Below, piece by piece: positions 1 to 12,700 of a DNA stretch of 64,000 nucleotides (its first letter is position 1; each line of letters begins with the position of its first letter). Under the pieces are notes generated by a model. That model was not told the DNA's origin. It did no database searches and saw nothing but the letters and a program-made list of their open reading frames with translations. The DNA is taken from positions 3,032,501 to 3,096,500 of the forward strand of contig JAPTOF010000006.1 in the NCBI GenBank assembly GCA_028554755.1, in the 5' to 3' direction. The DNA is from Cordia subcordata. Its lineage: Eukaryota > Streptophyta > Magnoliopsida > Boraginales > Cordiaceae. A program made the translations under genes and the position numbers.

Positions 1-1060
1 ATCATTCATCAAATATAGAAAAAACCTTAATTAACGGAGTGATACTTTTCCAAGTATGTAAATTGCTTTTTGGATTCCACTCTATAATTGATTAAACAAA
101 TTTTCCTACGATCAATCGTTTCGACAAGTTTCTAACTTCAGTCGCATAATTTTTTCCATTTGAAGGGATTGATGACATTGGTCCACATTGGATTGGATAT
201 TTCATATTTCTTTCCTAGTTATTAATATCTTCAAGTGACTAAAATCGAAAAATTTTAACTTTACTCATATGTCTTTCCTATTATCCTTACATTCTTCTTT
301 GATTTTTCTTTAATTTTTTTATCAATCTCAATCATCCAATTTGGTACGGATGAATTAGATAGAGATACCAATACTTAAAAGAAAATCCAAATCCGAGTAA
401 AGAGTAATCGATTTAGGCTAATATTATGTAAGCATTGTTAACGCAAGATATGACATAGAATCTTTCTTATATAATTAGGACATCACATTCAGTATATATG
501 GATTCTTATCATATATAAAGGAGTGATGAATAGTGAAAATATGACATAATTTAAGGATCAGGATCCTCTCATAATATGGGAACGGGTGTTGAATGTGATG
601 ACCTAATTTTCCATACACGATAATTGTGCATGGCCAAGCTGTCTTACCTCAATAATGACGCTTAATTAGGGCTAATTGACTCTGAATTAATAGAGTTAAA
701 CTCTTCGTTCTCCTTTCTTGAGTTGTATCAAACAGATTTCAGTGCGTAAACTCTGAATAATTTTCGTATGCATCTTTTCGGATCATGTATCCCTATATGA
801 AAGTAAAAAGAAAAAAGAAATCATTAACTAATTCAATTGTTGTTTAAAATTTCTGGGTTGGAGAAAATGCCATTAACGAGTACGAGGTTTTGAAAATTGT
901 AAAGCATGAGCGAATTTCATTGTTAACATAACATGCTACTTTAGTAACTTTGACAAATAGGTATAAACAATAAAGTCATCCCCAGAATTGCGCCTCTTAG
1001 TATCTTTTTGAATTTTGTGAAAAAGATAATGTGTATATATCTTCTATTATGTGAAGAGAA

Positions 1061-1099
<39 letters not shown>

Positions 1100-1353
1100 C
1101 AAAAAGAAGAAAAAGTTTGGAAATATTGAATAGGAAAAAAAGACATAGTTACAATTGTGATTGCATTTTTACTTAGGAAGCCACTATAATACAATTTACG
1201 AATGCACAAGTTATTGATTGATTGTGGCCAATCGGCGCGGCAGAGTCTTGATTAGGCTAATTGCCACTTAGTTTAATGGGCTAAATCGATACAAAATTTG
1301 AATTGGGCAAGTAAAAAAAGAAAAACCATGCATGTATAGACAATATCATTGTG
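1..1353. other. intergenic, no gene recognised
   Basis: AT-rich sequence containing only the 3' flank of the TBL gene and a (TA)n tract. The longest reading frames are short, low-complexity and lack family resemblance. The first kilobase may belong to a gene outside the window, but no splice or coding signal supports that. Confidence 0.6.
1063..1097. repeat. (TA)n microsatellite
   Basis: About 17 uninterrupted TA units lie downstream of the TBL stop codon. Confidence 0.95.
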
Positions 1354-3019
1354 TCAAGGGCGAGACAAAATACGTGTATAGAGGAACTCGTTCCATGTGT
1401 CAGGCAAGCCCGGGAGGCACCAATGTATGCAATCAGCATATGTGGCTGGGTCAGCCTGCTGTTCTGGGGTGAGCATTTTGCCTTGGCGAATCGTATGAAC
1501 TGAGGTGTGAGCATCTTTTCTGTACTCCGAGAGGGTAGTTACGTTCAGGAAGTGAACTGGTACTTTCATGGAGCTTGTCACATTTGCTGCGATTGCAAAC
1601 AGCCTGCGGTCTGTGCCAACGTTTAGTGGCATTGAAGTGTTGAGGATCGGGCCCGTCTCCTTTGCACATTTGATACCGTCGGGATTGTCCCAGTCCAAGC
1701 TCCTATAAAGCCACAAATATATTGTAAACCTTATGCCTAACTAACTTAAATTATGTACATATTTTTTTCGAGTTTAAACATGATATGAACCAAAACGTGG
1801 AAAAAGGACACTTTGGTATTGTAAGGATTAATAAAATTCGTTAGTTAACCAACTGTGTGCCTTTTTAGTTGACCCACCAGAGTTCTTTGAAAGAAAAGAA
1901 AGAGAACAGAAAGGAAATATTAAAAAGTGCTACTACTATGAGCCTGTTTGGCTTTGCTTATAAGCTAGTCAAACCAGCTTATTATAAGTCAAAAATAATT
2001 TTTTACATATTTGGTAAAGGTGTTTATAAGCCAGATAAGCATGCTTATAATAAGCAGGTTAAAAAAAAGCAACATAGAGCTATTTAAAATTTTTTTACTT
2101 ATAAGCCAATTGGTCAAACTCATTAAAAAGTCCTCACTCATGAAAAGCATATTACAATAATACCCCTCACCCTAGGGCTCGTTTGGATTAGCTTTTTTTA
2201 AAAGCGTTTTTTTTAACAGCTTTTGAAAAACAGTTTTTTTGGAGAAGCTGAAAATTCTGGCTTCTAAAAAAAGCTGTATTTGAGCTTTTTTCAGAGTTTT
2301 AACTTTTTTAGAAGCCAAATCAAATAGTATTTGCAAATTTAATGTAACTTTTTCAAGAAAAAAAAGTGTTTTTTCTTGAAAAAAAGCCAATCCAAACAAG
2401 CCCCTAGTTTGTGTCACATTAATTATTTACATGTTCTTTTTAGTCATTTTAACTAATATTGCTACTTATAAGCACTTATTTGCCAAACATATCAACTGCT
2501 TATAAGCACATATTATCCAAACACATCTCTACTTATTTTTCACTTAAAAAAAAACAGCTATTTGCTTATAAGTAGCACTTGCTTATAAGCACTTAAAAAT
2601 AAGCAAAGCCAAACGGGCTCTATATGTATAAATTATTAGCTTCTAAGCAAAGAAACTGAAGAGAATGGGATTGAGTAATACTTGATATGAAGGGGAGACA
2701 TGCTCATGAAGAAAACTGCAGTACGATTGGGATCCACATTTTTGTTTACCCACTTGGACCAAGTCCTCAACACTCTACCATAAGCAATGGGTCTCTCAAG
2801 CTCGTCGTACTCTGTCGAGCCTTCGTCGAATGATCCTCGCCTGTTTGATCAGCCACCAGAAAGATCCAAATAATTAATACATAACGAGAAACTCATTCTA
2901 CGACAAGACTTCAAACCCGAGACGTCGTTAAAATTATTTTAAGTTGAAAAAATAAAAAAATAAAAAAAAACGCAAGCAACATGAATGGCACCAGTACTTA
3001 CAGAACTTTCATTGCAGCT

Positions 3020-3051
<32 letters not shown>

Positions 3052-4420
3052 CAGATAATCCACATTCTTCCAATTTTTGCCGTGCCTTTTAATCGATTCA
3101 GGCATTATGATACGGTTCAATATGCTGTGCATGTTGGGATCATCTGAGTTTGACTCCACCAGGAAGGGTGCCCAGTAAAATTCCACTGTTGCATTGTAAT
3201 CCTGCACAAGCCAATTGCATTATCAATATTTAGAGCTTTTTAACTCAAGTACCATCATTGAGTACCATCTTTTCAATCTTGACGAATTAGTCAGTAACTG
3301 AATATTAAAGAAGTAACACTCAAATGCCTTTTCCTTAACATTAATAATTAGCTTAATCATGACTACATATCAGTTAACTACCTCAACTCTGAAGACAGAT
3401 AAAGAGCCAGTCTTGTTCAAGCTCTTCTTGCCAGGAGGAATCACAGATTGAACAAAGCAAACCATAGACTCCCACTGGTTGCGATTCAACGAGTCCCCAA
3501 CAAACATAAGCCTCTTGTTCCTCAGCTTCTCAAGCAACAATCTTGGCTTAAACCTTAATTATCAAACGCACCATTAATCATGATCATGATCATGATAAAA
3601 AAAAAACATGCTCAATTATCTAAGATTAATACACACACACCAAAAAAATAGAAGCCAAAAGATCGAGAAAATGAATACAAATTTCATACTTGGGCAAAGA
3701 ACAATCTCTGGGCTGCCACCTCCAGTGTTGATACAGAGAGTCCTTCCTTCCATTTCTCATGCAAGTCACCTGAGCTGTAAGAAACTCGCATTCGTCTTCT
3801 TTATACAACGGGTGGGTAATATTATCAAAAACCCATTGGCCTGTGAAGAGATCACAATCTTCAGGAGGCAATTGAATCTCTTCATCATCATCGTCTTCTT
3901 CTTCTTCTTCTTCTTCTTCAACTGGCATTTGAATCTTCTTCTCCTCTTCCTCTTCCTCTTCTTCTTCGTCTTCTCCGGCGCCTTCTTGTTTTTTCTCCAC
4001 ATTCGCTTTCAGACTCACACCTTTATCTTTTTTCTGATCATCATCATCATCAGAAGCACTTGCAGTAGTACTCTCTGTCCCCGTCTCCGTTATAGTTCTT
4101 GAATTCATCAGAACCGTGTTCTCAAGGCCGCCATTGTTAACATTCATGATGTTATCATTTTCTTGAAGAACTGGGTCCGCGGTTGTAGTAGTCGCTGCTT
4201 CTTCTTGCGCTTCTTGAGCTTCGGGGCTGGAGAATGGGAACTCGGCGATGGATTTCACGTCTTCATTGTACATGAAGCAACCGAAGAGGAATATAGAGAA
4301 GACGACGATGTAAATGGACAAGTTGTTGCTCTTGCGGCCGCCGTTGTTGTTGTGCTTCATGATGGAGGTGAAGGTGTCGGAGGAGAAGAGGAGTGGTGTT
4401 TTCCGGCGAGATGGATGCAT
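1354..4420 (-). CDS. TBL29: TBL29/ESK1-like xylan O-acetyltransferase (5 exons, 536 aa)
   Basis: Exons on the minus strand are 4420-3690, 3553-3382, 3201-3002, 2840-2682 and 1702-1354. All junctions are GT-AG and the phases sum to 537 codons including the stop. The protein is a trichome-birefringence-like (PMR5N plus PC-esterase) protein. It has a short basic N-terminus, a single hydrophobic anchor at about residues 33-52 (type II Golgi protein), a very acidic stem at about 120-180, the PMR5N cysteine domain, the GDS motif at 263-265, and the DxxH motif at 511-514 inside the conserved DCIHWCLPG block. In this family GDS and DxxH supply the catalytic Ser, Asp and His for acetyl transfer. TBL29/ESK1 acetylates xylan in the Golgi during secondary wall formation. 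The stem makes it longer than the roughly 490 aa I recall for ESK1. Assignment to TBL29 rather than TBL3 or TBL31 is by remembered similarity only. The family is sure; the exact orthologue is not. Confidence 0.88.
1940..2620. mobile_element. outer MITE in TBL intron 4, interrupted by a second MITE
   Basis: The left end GAGCCTGTTTGGCTTTGCTTA and the right end (reverse complement GAGCCCGTTTGGCTTTGCTTA) form terminal inverted repeats. The subterminal regions carry many CTTATAAGC palindromes. TAT flanks both ends as a possible 3-bp target duplication. The element is about 449 bp once the 229-bp inserted element and its duplicated CTA are subtracted. It fills most of intron 4 (1703-2681). No coding capacity is seen. 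The superfamily is uncertain; the 3-bp duplication suggests PIF/Harbinger. Confidence 0.75.
2175..2403. mobile_element. inner MITE (GGGCYYGTTTGGATTGGC family) nested in the outer MITE
   Basis: This is a 229-bp element with ends GGGCTCGTTTGGATTAGC and GCCAATCCAAACAAGCCC, flanked by a CTA duplication at 2172-2174 and 2404-2406. The interior is poly-T/poly-A rich, with Ts on the left arm and As on the right, so the whole element could fold as one hairpin. The 3-bp CTA duplication and the termini fit non-autonomous PIF/Harbinger-type elements. Related copies occur at about 16415, 39464, 54205 and 56081. Confidence 0.8.
3885..3990. repeat. trinucleotide (CTT/CTC)n tract inside TBL exon 1
   Basis: Two imprecise runs of CTT, CTC and CAT triplets on the plus strand encode the Glu/Asp-rich stem of the TBL protein on the minus strand. 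Triplet slippage would change stem length without shifting the frame. Confidence 0.85.
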
Positions 4421-4483
4421 GAGATATTGAGAGAGATGAAAAGGGTGTTTGATGAGAGGCGGTGAGAGTGGAGGGGAGTAGGG

Positions 4484-4494
4484 AAATATAGAGA
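4484..4494 (-). promoter_or_regulatory. possible TATA box of the TBL gene
   Basis: On the minus strand the sequence TCTATATTTCC lies about 65-75 bases upstream of the TBL start codon, followed by a CT-rich leader. The position suits a TATA box close to a short 5'UTR, but the match is weak. A (GA)n tract at about 4677-4696 lies further upstream. Confidence 0.3.
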
Positions 4495-5363
4495 TGGAGA
4501 ATGTATGTGTTTTACGCTTTGTTTACTAATTGGGGGATTTGGTGAGATGGGCATTGTCTTGAAGCAAGAAGCTGCTGTGGTTTCTGGTTTGTCTGGAGGA
4601 TTGTCTTTCTCAAGCTTTGCCATCTAATCCGTTTCTAACTACTTCACCTTTGGCAAACCACTCTGTGTGTGCGCGTGAGAGAGAGAGAGAGAGGAGGGAA
4701 AAGTGTGTTCAAAGCTTCCACAAGTAGGGTCGTTTTCTTGACTTACACAGATGACTTAGAAATTCAGTTCTCATCGTAGATATAAAAGTGCAAAAGGACC
4801 CCTTCTCAAATCTTGTCAAAAATAAAAAATAAAAAATCAAGTGGTAAAAAGGAATAAATGTTACATCTTATAAAAATAGACTTTGTAAAATATAATTTAT
4901 CCTACTTGAAGCGACAGAGCGAAAATTTTTATGAAGGAAGATCGGCTAATAGAGGGTCATTTGATTTATTAATTTTTATCGAAGAAAAAAATATATGCTA
5001 TTTTTTAAATGAGGATAAAAATTGATAAATGGGGTCATTTATAAGTTTAAAGCTGAGTCATATAGTAACACAGAAAAAAAAAAATTCTAATAACACGCTA
5101 ATAATAATAGGGATTCGTCAAATGCGAAGGGGGTCGAGTGGCTCCGTCCCTACCTGAGAGTGGTATGTATACTTTTTCCAATACCTTCTCTGTATACACG
5201 CCTAAATTAAAAATAACTTTTTGAAAATAAGATGACACATATATAAAACTGGTACTACTTTTTGAAGGTACAACAATGTGTAAAATTGAACTAAAACCTA
5301 ACTCCAAGATAATTTATTTCTAAAAGTAACAATGTGTGTGTGTGTCTGTGTGTGTAGGGTACC

Positions 5364-5896
5364 CAAAGATTAAGGTTGCATTTGGTTTGCTTGTTTTCTG
5401 TTTTTATTTTTTATTTTTATTTTCTAAAAACAATTTTTATTTTCTATTTTTTAAAATATAGAGAATATGTTTGGTTACTAAAAGTATTTTGTTTTTTGAT
5501 GTTTATATACAAAATTGTCACTTTATTTTCTAAATTTTTTGAATATATTTGTAAAATTGACACCTTATTTTCTAAATTTTTTAAAAATATTTACAAAACT
5601 GTCACCTTATTTTCAAATCTTTTAAAGTTGTTTACAAAATTGCCACCTTATTTTCTTAATTTTTAGAATTATTTATAAAACTGTCACCTTATTTTCTAAA
5701 CCATTTAGAGCTTTTTACAAAATTATCACTTTGTTTTCAAAAAAAATACTTTTTAATTTTTTTTAAAAAAATTATTTTTTATTTTTTAAAAATAAAAATA
5801 AAAATAAAAATAATTAATCAAATAAATTTTTTATCCTAATTTTTATTTTTTATAAAAATAAAAATAAAAAACAAGCAAACCAAACGTACCCCAAAC
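5364..5896. mobile_element. MITE-like element with internal tandem repeats
   Basis: The left end TGCATTTGGTTTGCTTGTTTT pairs with the right end, whose reverse complement is TACGTTTGGTTTGCTTGTTTT. These give inverted termini of about 21 bp with two mismatches. Between about 5510 and 5740 a unit of about 60 bases containing AAAATTGTCACCTTATTTTC is repeated roughly four times with divergence. The arms are T-rich on the left and A-rich on the right. No target duplication could be fixed and no coding capacity is seen. Confidence 0.7.
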
Positions 5897-7110
5897 CACT
5901 GAAAGGGGCTGTGCCTAGAGAACAGTTTAAATTCACTGCAACAATCGTCATCAATGTCAAAAGTTATTACGGCGCAAATAAGGAAACATCCATATTTTTC
6001 TCGTTTTGTTTAACCTGACTTGAAGTTACTAGTCTCCTTAACTTTTCGGTCTAATCATAGATATTTTTCCTTTCAGAAAAAGTAGCTTTTTTCTAAATTT
6101 AGCAGAATATGGTAGCTTTTTCTATTATGAAACAGCCATTATTATCTAATCTTCTTCTTTTTTTTGCGGAGCGCATTATTATCTAATCTGCACAAAGGTT
6201 AATAATTTCCAAGTCCCATGCAGTGCTATCTCTCTCTCTGTCCCCTTCCATTTTCCAATTCTTTTGCATTTTAATGTGACAATGAGAGACTAAAACCATT
6301 AAATGATAGATGATCTCCTATTTAAGGAAGATGAATAATATGTATATATATGCACATTTCTTCTGTTCAAGTCTCCTAAGTTATATTATTTATTGGACGT
6401 CGAAATCAAATAATGTATTATTGATTTTCTTTATCATTGTAACTGAGGTTCCGGTAACGTAATCCAGCTGAGTCGGTATCTCAATCCATATAATTACTGA
6501 TTTAAGTTAATAATAAGCACAGTTAATAACTTTTGTACTATTGTTTCAATTAGTAGCTGAGCTGCCTACTAGTAGCTAGTAGTTGTTATGGTGGGTTACT
6601 GATATGGTTAGAAAAATAAAACCTACTTCAGTACAAAGTTATACAAGGCACAAGCAATACTAGAATAACATTCTGGTACAACGACTACTGTAGTATTATT
6701 ATCGTTCTCTACGTATATGAAAACCTTCACCAATGGATTAAGTTATGTGAGACCAAAGTTTATTTAAGTACCAATTACTACAACGATGAGCTAAATCGTA
6801 ATGTTTTTTCGTTCCCTTGTAATTTTATAAATTAATCATAAGTTTAATTGGCGCCATTTAATTCCTTTTGCTGGAAGGAATTATTATATCACTTTTTTTG
6901 TGATTAAACTGAGGATATGCATACAGATTAGAAATTAATGCTAATGACATACCGACACAGTAACTATTAAGAGAAGATAAGGATGAAATATATTATATAA
7001 TATGGTCTGTCGTCTAATCACCAACAACCAAGAGTGTTACTGATGCATCAATAAGGCTTCGTTGATTAATTAATCATCGTTATCATCATCATCATCATCA
7101 TATATATATT

Positions 7111-7151
<41 letters not shown>

Positions 7152-8708
7152 AAGGTCAAGGAACCAGAGCAACTTGGTTTGATGCAACAGTTGCTGATGT
7201 ATTCAGTTGATGATCGAGGGGGGTATTTCATATTTGTTTGACGGATGGCCCATCGCTTTTTTTCCAAGCCAAGGAAACCCATACGAACTACTACCGAGAC
7301 AGCAACCACAAGCCAGAAACACCAAAAAACACAAACATATATTTTCTACTTACGTATCATAGACAATACAAAATACATATTAAGGGAGACAAAAAGTTGG
7401 TTTGTGAATTTAGTACTTCAACTAAATTTATATTATAGATATGATTTAACATTTTATGTTTCAAGAGAAGACGCCATATAATTGTTTCCTTTTTCTTCAA
7501 CGACAATATGTTTTTCTAGTAAACCTCATGATAATAAATTAAGATATTGAAGTCCCTTATTTTTTAAATATTAGACTCAACAAGTCCATTACCCCTTTTT
7601 CTTTCTGTTTTTTAGATTCCTTTGTCGGTTAAAGTTAATGGAACAGTTAAATATCTTCAAAAGAATCTCGTATATGCCCCTTAATGAATCAAATGACATG
7701 ATGAAACATATTTTTTCTTTTATTTTTTATTTTTTATTTTTTAATTAAGCAACAAAATGTATAAACATATATTTTTTTAAACTTTTTGGAACTTTTAAAA
7801 TGGTAATATGATCGTCAGAAAATTTTATCTTTTTAAAATTTTTTCACCAACTAAAGTAGGGAAACCATGCTAAAAACTTTAAAAAATATATATATATTGT
7901 CATGCTATTTGTCTCATTAAGGGCATAGATGATATTTTGTAAATGTAGTTTACTTTCCATTAAATATAACTTACAGAGGACTTATTTGGTCTAATACTTA
8001 AAAATAAGGAACCTAAATGTCTTTTTATTCTTAATAGTAATAGAGAATCTAACTTATTATAAATTAGATACTTTTTTTTTTTTAATCGAACTATGGTAAG
8101 ACCAGATGTGTTATATATAAAGTGAAATGTCCGAAATCCTTCGTCTTTTTTCCTTGGTAACGTTGGTGAACCCAACTCAAGAAAGTGGTGTTTCTTTTAT
8201 TTTCTTGCTATATCGTTATCAGTTACTGTTGTATATATATTCTGATGTGCACGTTTCCTTGTTCCTAAGTTCATGCTTATGAAATTACTTGCTTACCTAT
8301 CACCTTTTTGCTTTAAATACCTAACTTAGAAGGGAGATGCAGCTGATCATGACAAACTCAATAATTAATGTGGGTAGTCAAATACTCTACAGTTAATTAT
8401 TTTAGAGGATATTATTTTATACAATTCCATATATTAGTAAGTGATTATTTTCATTTAGAAACTTAAACTATTAAATAGGGATTTAATTTTATTATTTATT
8501 ATACAAATTATTTTATATGAGCAGTGGAAAGATTTGAATTTATGATCACTTGGTTAATTAAATTCTAATATCATATCAAGATGAGTCAGAATATACTTGG
8601 TGAAAAAGTTATAATATATGTTTAATTTGTACGATGTCAAAAATTATAGAAAGTTGAAATATATTTGACGTTATCAATAATGATATGTACTATGTCTTAT
8701 AATATTAT
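5897..8708. other. intergenic AT-rich region, no gene recognised
   Basis: There are no reading frames with recognisable domains and no paired splice signals. The region holds short poly-T/poly-A stretches, an ATC triplet run at about 7082-7100 and a (TA)n tract at 7113-7148. Confidence 0.6.
7113..7148. repeat. (TA)n microsatellite
   Basis: About 18 TA units, preceded by an ATC triplet run. Confidence 0.9.
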
Positions 8709-8987
8709 GTGATATTTTATTTGCCATCAATTGGTTTTAGGATAGAATTGTCCAAAGACGCCCCTGAAACATATAATGTGACACCCCTCGATGACATTAA
8801 TCGGACAAAGGAGGAAGAGCTCGGGGAGCTCATCAACCGATCAAGCCATGGACACTATTGTGTCTGTACCTGCTATGAATACTACGCAGCCAAGTCCAAT
8901 GTGACTTGTTGTGACTTCAATGTCATTGTCTCCTCGTTTTTCAAGTGTAATAAATTACTATTTTATCGATCTATCTCGTGTATGTAA
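8709..8987 (+). other. isolated 92-codon reading frame of unknown nature
   Basis: This frame runs from an ATG to a stop inside sequence that is more GC-rich (about 8735-8930) than its surroundings. The central part is polar, with an Asp/Glu/Arg stretch followed by a Cys-rich, Tyr-rich stretch, unlike random AT-rich translation. I recognise no family. No second exon could be linked to it. It may be a captured or decayed gene fragment. Confidence 0.25.
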
Positions 8988-9742
8988 TAAATTATTATTG
9001 TATCATTTTGTCGGACTTTAGAACTTTATATGCATGTTGTTGATATATAATATGAACTAATAATATTGGAACTTCGACTTTGATCAAATGTTAGGTCGAG
9101 GAGCTCGTTACGCGTTCGACCTTTTTGACAAGTCTGTCTATTAAGTTATACCTGCGTACAAATGGAAGCAGACAAACGGATTGTATGTCAATACGCATGT
9201 GGTTTTGATATTAAGATAAACTGATCATCCAAATCAGTTTAGCTTGTCAGTAAATCAGCAAAGCAACCTCAATTTTGGGTTTGTGCACGCCAATCAAGGA
9301 AATTGAATTAAATGAAGTTCCCATGAGGCCAGTTTGCCCTTTTTTCCTTTTCTTTTTTTGGGTTTTTTTGGGTTATGACGAGAAATTTATCTTAAGCCGA
9401 ACCAAATTGAACCCAACCCTAGTCTACAAGTCTCGTCGTGTAGCGTTTATCTTACCCCATTAATATATTGATGGAAAAGAAACAAATGGAATGACTCCTC
9501 TAACATGGAAAGATAATAATAGCATGAGACGAAAAACCAGAATTCTACATCCAAAAGTAAATTATAAGTTTGTAAAAATGTGTATCTAGAAGACTATTAG
9601 TATGAATGAGTTTCCAAATTCTAACCTGCAGAGATCTTTGTACAAAATGGTTCTGTTGAATGAGTCCCCTCCTTCCCCTTTAATTGCCTCGTCTATATAT
9701 ACACCGCCAATGTTTTACATGGCGTGAGCTGATCCATCCTGA

Positions 9743-12700
9743 TTAAAGGATTACTAATCGGACTCCTGGAGGCTTTTGGGGTTCAAGCTGCTTCTTGGCG
9801 TGCGCTCTGGCAACTTCCTCTCTCTTAATCGAGTCTTTTCTAACTGGGCCTCGTTCTATAATCTGGTTGCGAGGATCAATCACGATCTTCTTGAGGGCGA
9901 CAGCATTCTCAAAAAAGTACATAGCAAGTTCAGCATCACTAATACGCCCGAAGTATCCAACAATCTCCACCAATGTAAGGTGTTTATGTGGACATTTTGC
10001 AGCATGTCTTATTTTTCTTCTCCTCCTCAATGGTGACATCCATATTATCTACAGCAAACCCACAAAAAGAGGAAATGAGATGATGTTCATAATTTTAATG
10101 ACAAATTGACAGAAAGAAATTTCAACTTCCAAAATGATTTGGATTTAAGTATCACAATATGGCCGAGGCATGAGAAAAAAGTTACACTGTTTTACCCATA
10201 CATGCTACTGGTGCATATACAAATTTTTCAACCGGTTGGAAAACCATAATAGTATCATGGCAAACAAATCCGCGCGAGTGGAAAGCAAGCAACAAGAAAA
10301 TATTGCAAGTATATCCGATCCATTTCCTGGCAGCTGAGAACAATATGAGCATAAAACTTGAAAGAATACGTATGGGATAGAATACAAAAACAGAATGACC
10401 AGATTCAAGTTGAACTTCAGAAAACAAATGATAAGACTGCTTTTTTTAATTGTTTAACAGGATTATACTTGAAAATGCAATATATTTTCCCCATCCAGAA
10501 AGAGAAAAAGGGGGGGAAAAGAGAAGAAACGCAACATTCAGAGAAACCATTGCATTTCAAATCTCTTCCAGAGACACATCACACTTTTTCTTTACTTTTC
10601 TTTTCCCAACAAGTGACTAACATGACCACCCTAAAGGAGAAATAGCGATAACATCAATTTAAAAGGTATAAGCTACATCAGTCACATTGTGACATAATCT
10701 CAGTTGCCAGGGTTAATAAAAGCAGTAATCTTGCTTAACAGAGCTAAATATGCAGTGAAGTTCGAGCTGATCATATACTCTCACACCTCAGGTCAAATCA
10801 TTGCTTGTGGTTAGGTCAGATTTTATTATTGCAAGTTCCATATACAGAGATTATGCAGCTCTTCTATTTCTAATGTACAGACTCATTTCATCATATATAT
10901 TCCATGAATAGAGCTTGTTCTTTATCCTCAACTCCATAAAGTTCATTGGATTAGCATGTAATATCCAAGTTCCACTAAATGCTTCAGAACCACCTAAATG
11001 ATATTCCCTTTTGACTGAAAACAGTCAAGTGATAGGAAAGAATTCCGCTATAATCATGACTAAACTATCAATAATATATCATGACCAGATTACAGGTTCC
11101 AAAAGGCTAATTCCTGTACCCATGATCCTAGTTCTAATCAATTTGAATTTGCTATCTTATTACCCATATCAATTTGCATTTTCTATCTTATTGCCCATAC
11201 TTGACCAGAACTGCTAAAAACTCTCCTATGTAACATGATTTGACATATACCATACATTATACTTGACTTTAGGTCCTTCAATTTTTTATGGCCTCCACAA
11301 AGAAAGAGGCGTGTAAGGGATAGCATTTTCAATAATTGGTATCACCATTTCCCTTGGCAGCCTCTCCACTTGGGATTGAATAAACACCATTACTACTTCC
11401 TTAAATGGCAGATCCCTGCACCCCTGGGGGTCTTTCTTTTTCATTCTTTTGTACAGATCTACCATACATGATACTGAAAGTTGCCCACATGATTCCTCTT
11501 TGTTGGTATCTTTCTCCAGTGACTCTCCCTATATCATCTCGTCCACTGTTGGGAAATGTACAATTAACTGATATGTTTATCCCCGGAGTTTAAATCTTTT
11601 GCAGTTGGACAAATGTGATAATAAATACCCTTCAAAATGATCCCCATAAATTCCTAGCATCATCAAGTTCCACGACTGTTTTGCATTGTGGTAAACTGTA
11701 AACCAACTGTGCGAGAAGTCTTCAGTTGTGCTGTGCTTTTACTGTTACAGGACGCAAAAGAGTGAACGCTTGTCCAATATGTAGTAATCTAGGTACTTAT
11801 CTTGAGGAAAACGACGAAGAGAGAAATCACTTAGACTTTGAAGTTTTGTTAATTAAAAGCAAATTAGTATTCTTTAACTCAACTCTCATAGAACATATGG
11901 TCAACTCATTATAGCACACAATCATCCGATAAGGAAAATCATCAATTATTAGACTAAGATAGTAAGTCTGCTTATACTTCTTATGACTAAAAGTGGTTGA
12001 GATACTTAAGCAGCTAAGCATGATAATAGGAGTCAGTCACTTTCCTACTAAAAGTGACAATGTTAATATATTCACTCAATATACATACAAAATTTTAAAG
12101 CATAGCTTATGAAGTTTTCCCCTAGGCCTAAATCATCAGTCATAAGTATGCTCCAGATATTGAAAGTTTATTCCATGCTAAAAAATAATGAGATAATTAG
12201 GAACAGACATCCACAAACGGAATTTGTATAGTGAAAAACTACAGGATCAAAATATCATAGGATGATAGTAGATAAAAATTGCCAAATCAGATATCAAGCA
12301 TTAAGGGCATATTTTCACATTTCTGTATTCTGAAGATTAGAACCAAGAAATTTGAGGTACGACTGGAGTTCCATGGCCAGATTGGGATATATTTAAATAC
12401 CATTATCCATTGTCTATGAAATAATGTAGAACATGCACCTGCAACACAAACTTGTGCAAATGTGGGCAAGCCTGCACCCATGAAGCAAACTCAAGGAGAC
12501 AATCATCGCCCCATGCTCCAACTTTAAGTATCAATTGCCTGAGGTTGGGCAATTGCGGAAAAGGATAATACTTTATGTTCTCCTGAAAGCAACAGCAACA
12601 GTAAGAATCAAAACTACATGTAGAGCATTAGATTAGAAAACAAAAGAAGAAGCACTTACTAAATCAGGGCGATACATGTCCAACGTAAGAATCTCTAACT

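Noticed and set aside
9776..10109. Plus-strand frames opposite the last F-box exon
   Set aside because: They are antisense shadows of the FBD-type exon; the minus-strand frame has recognisable domain residues and matching splice sites.
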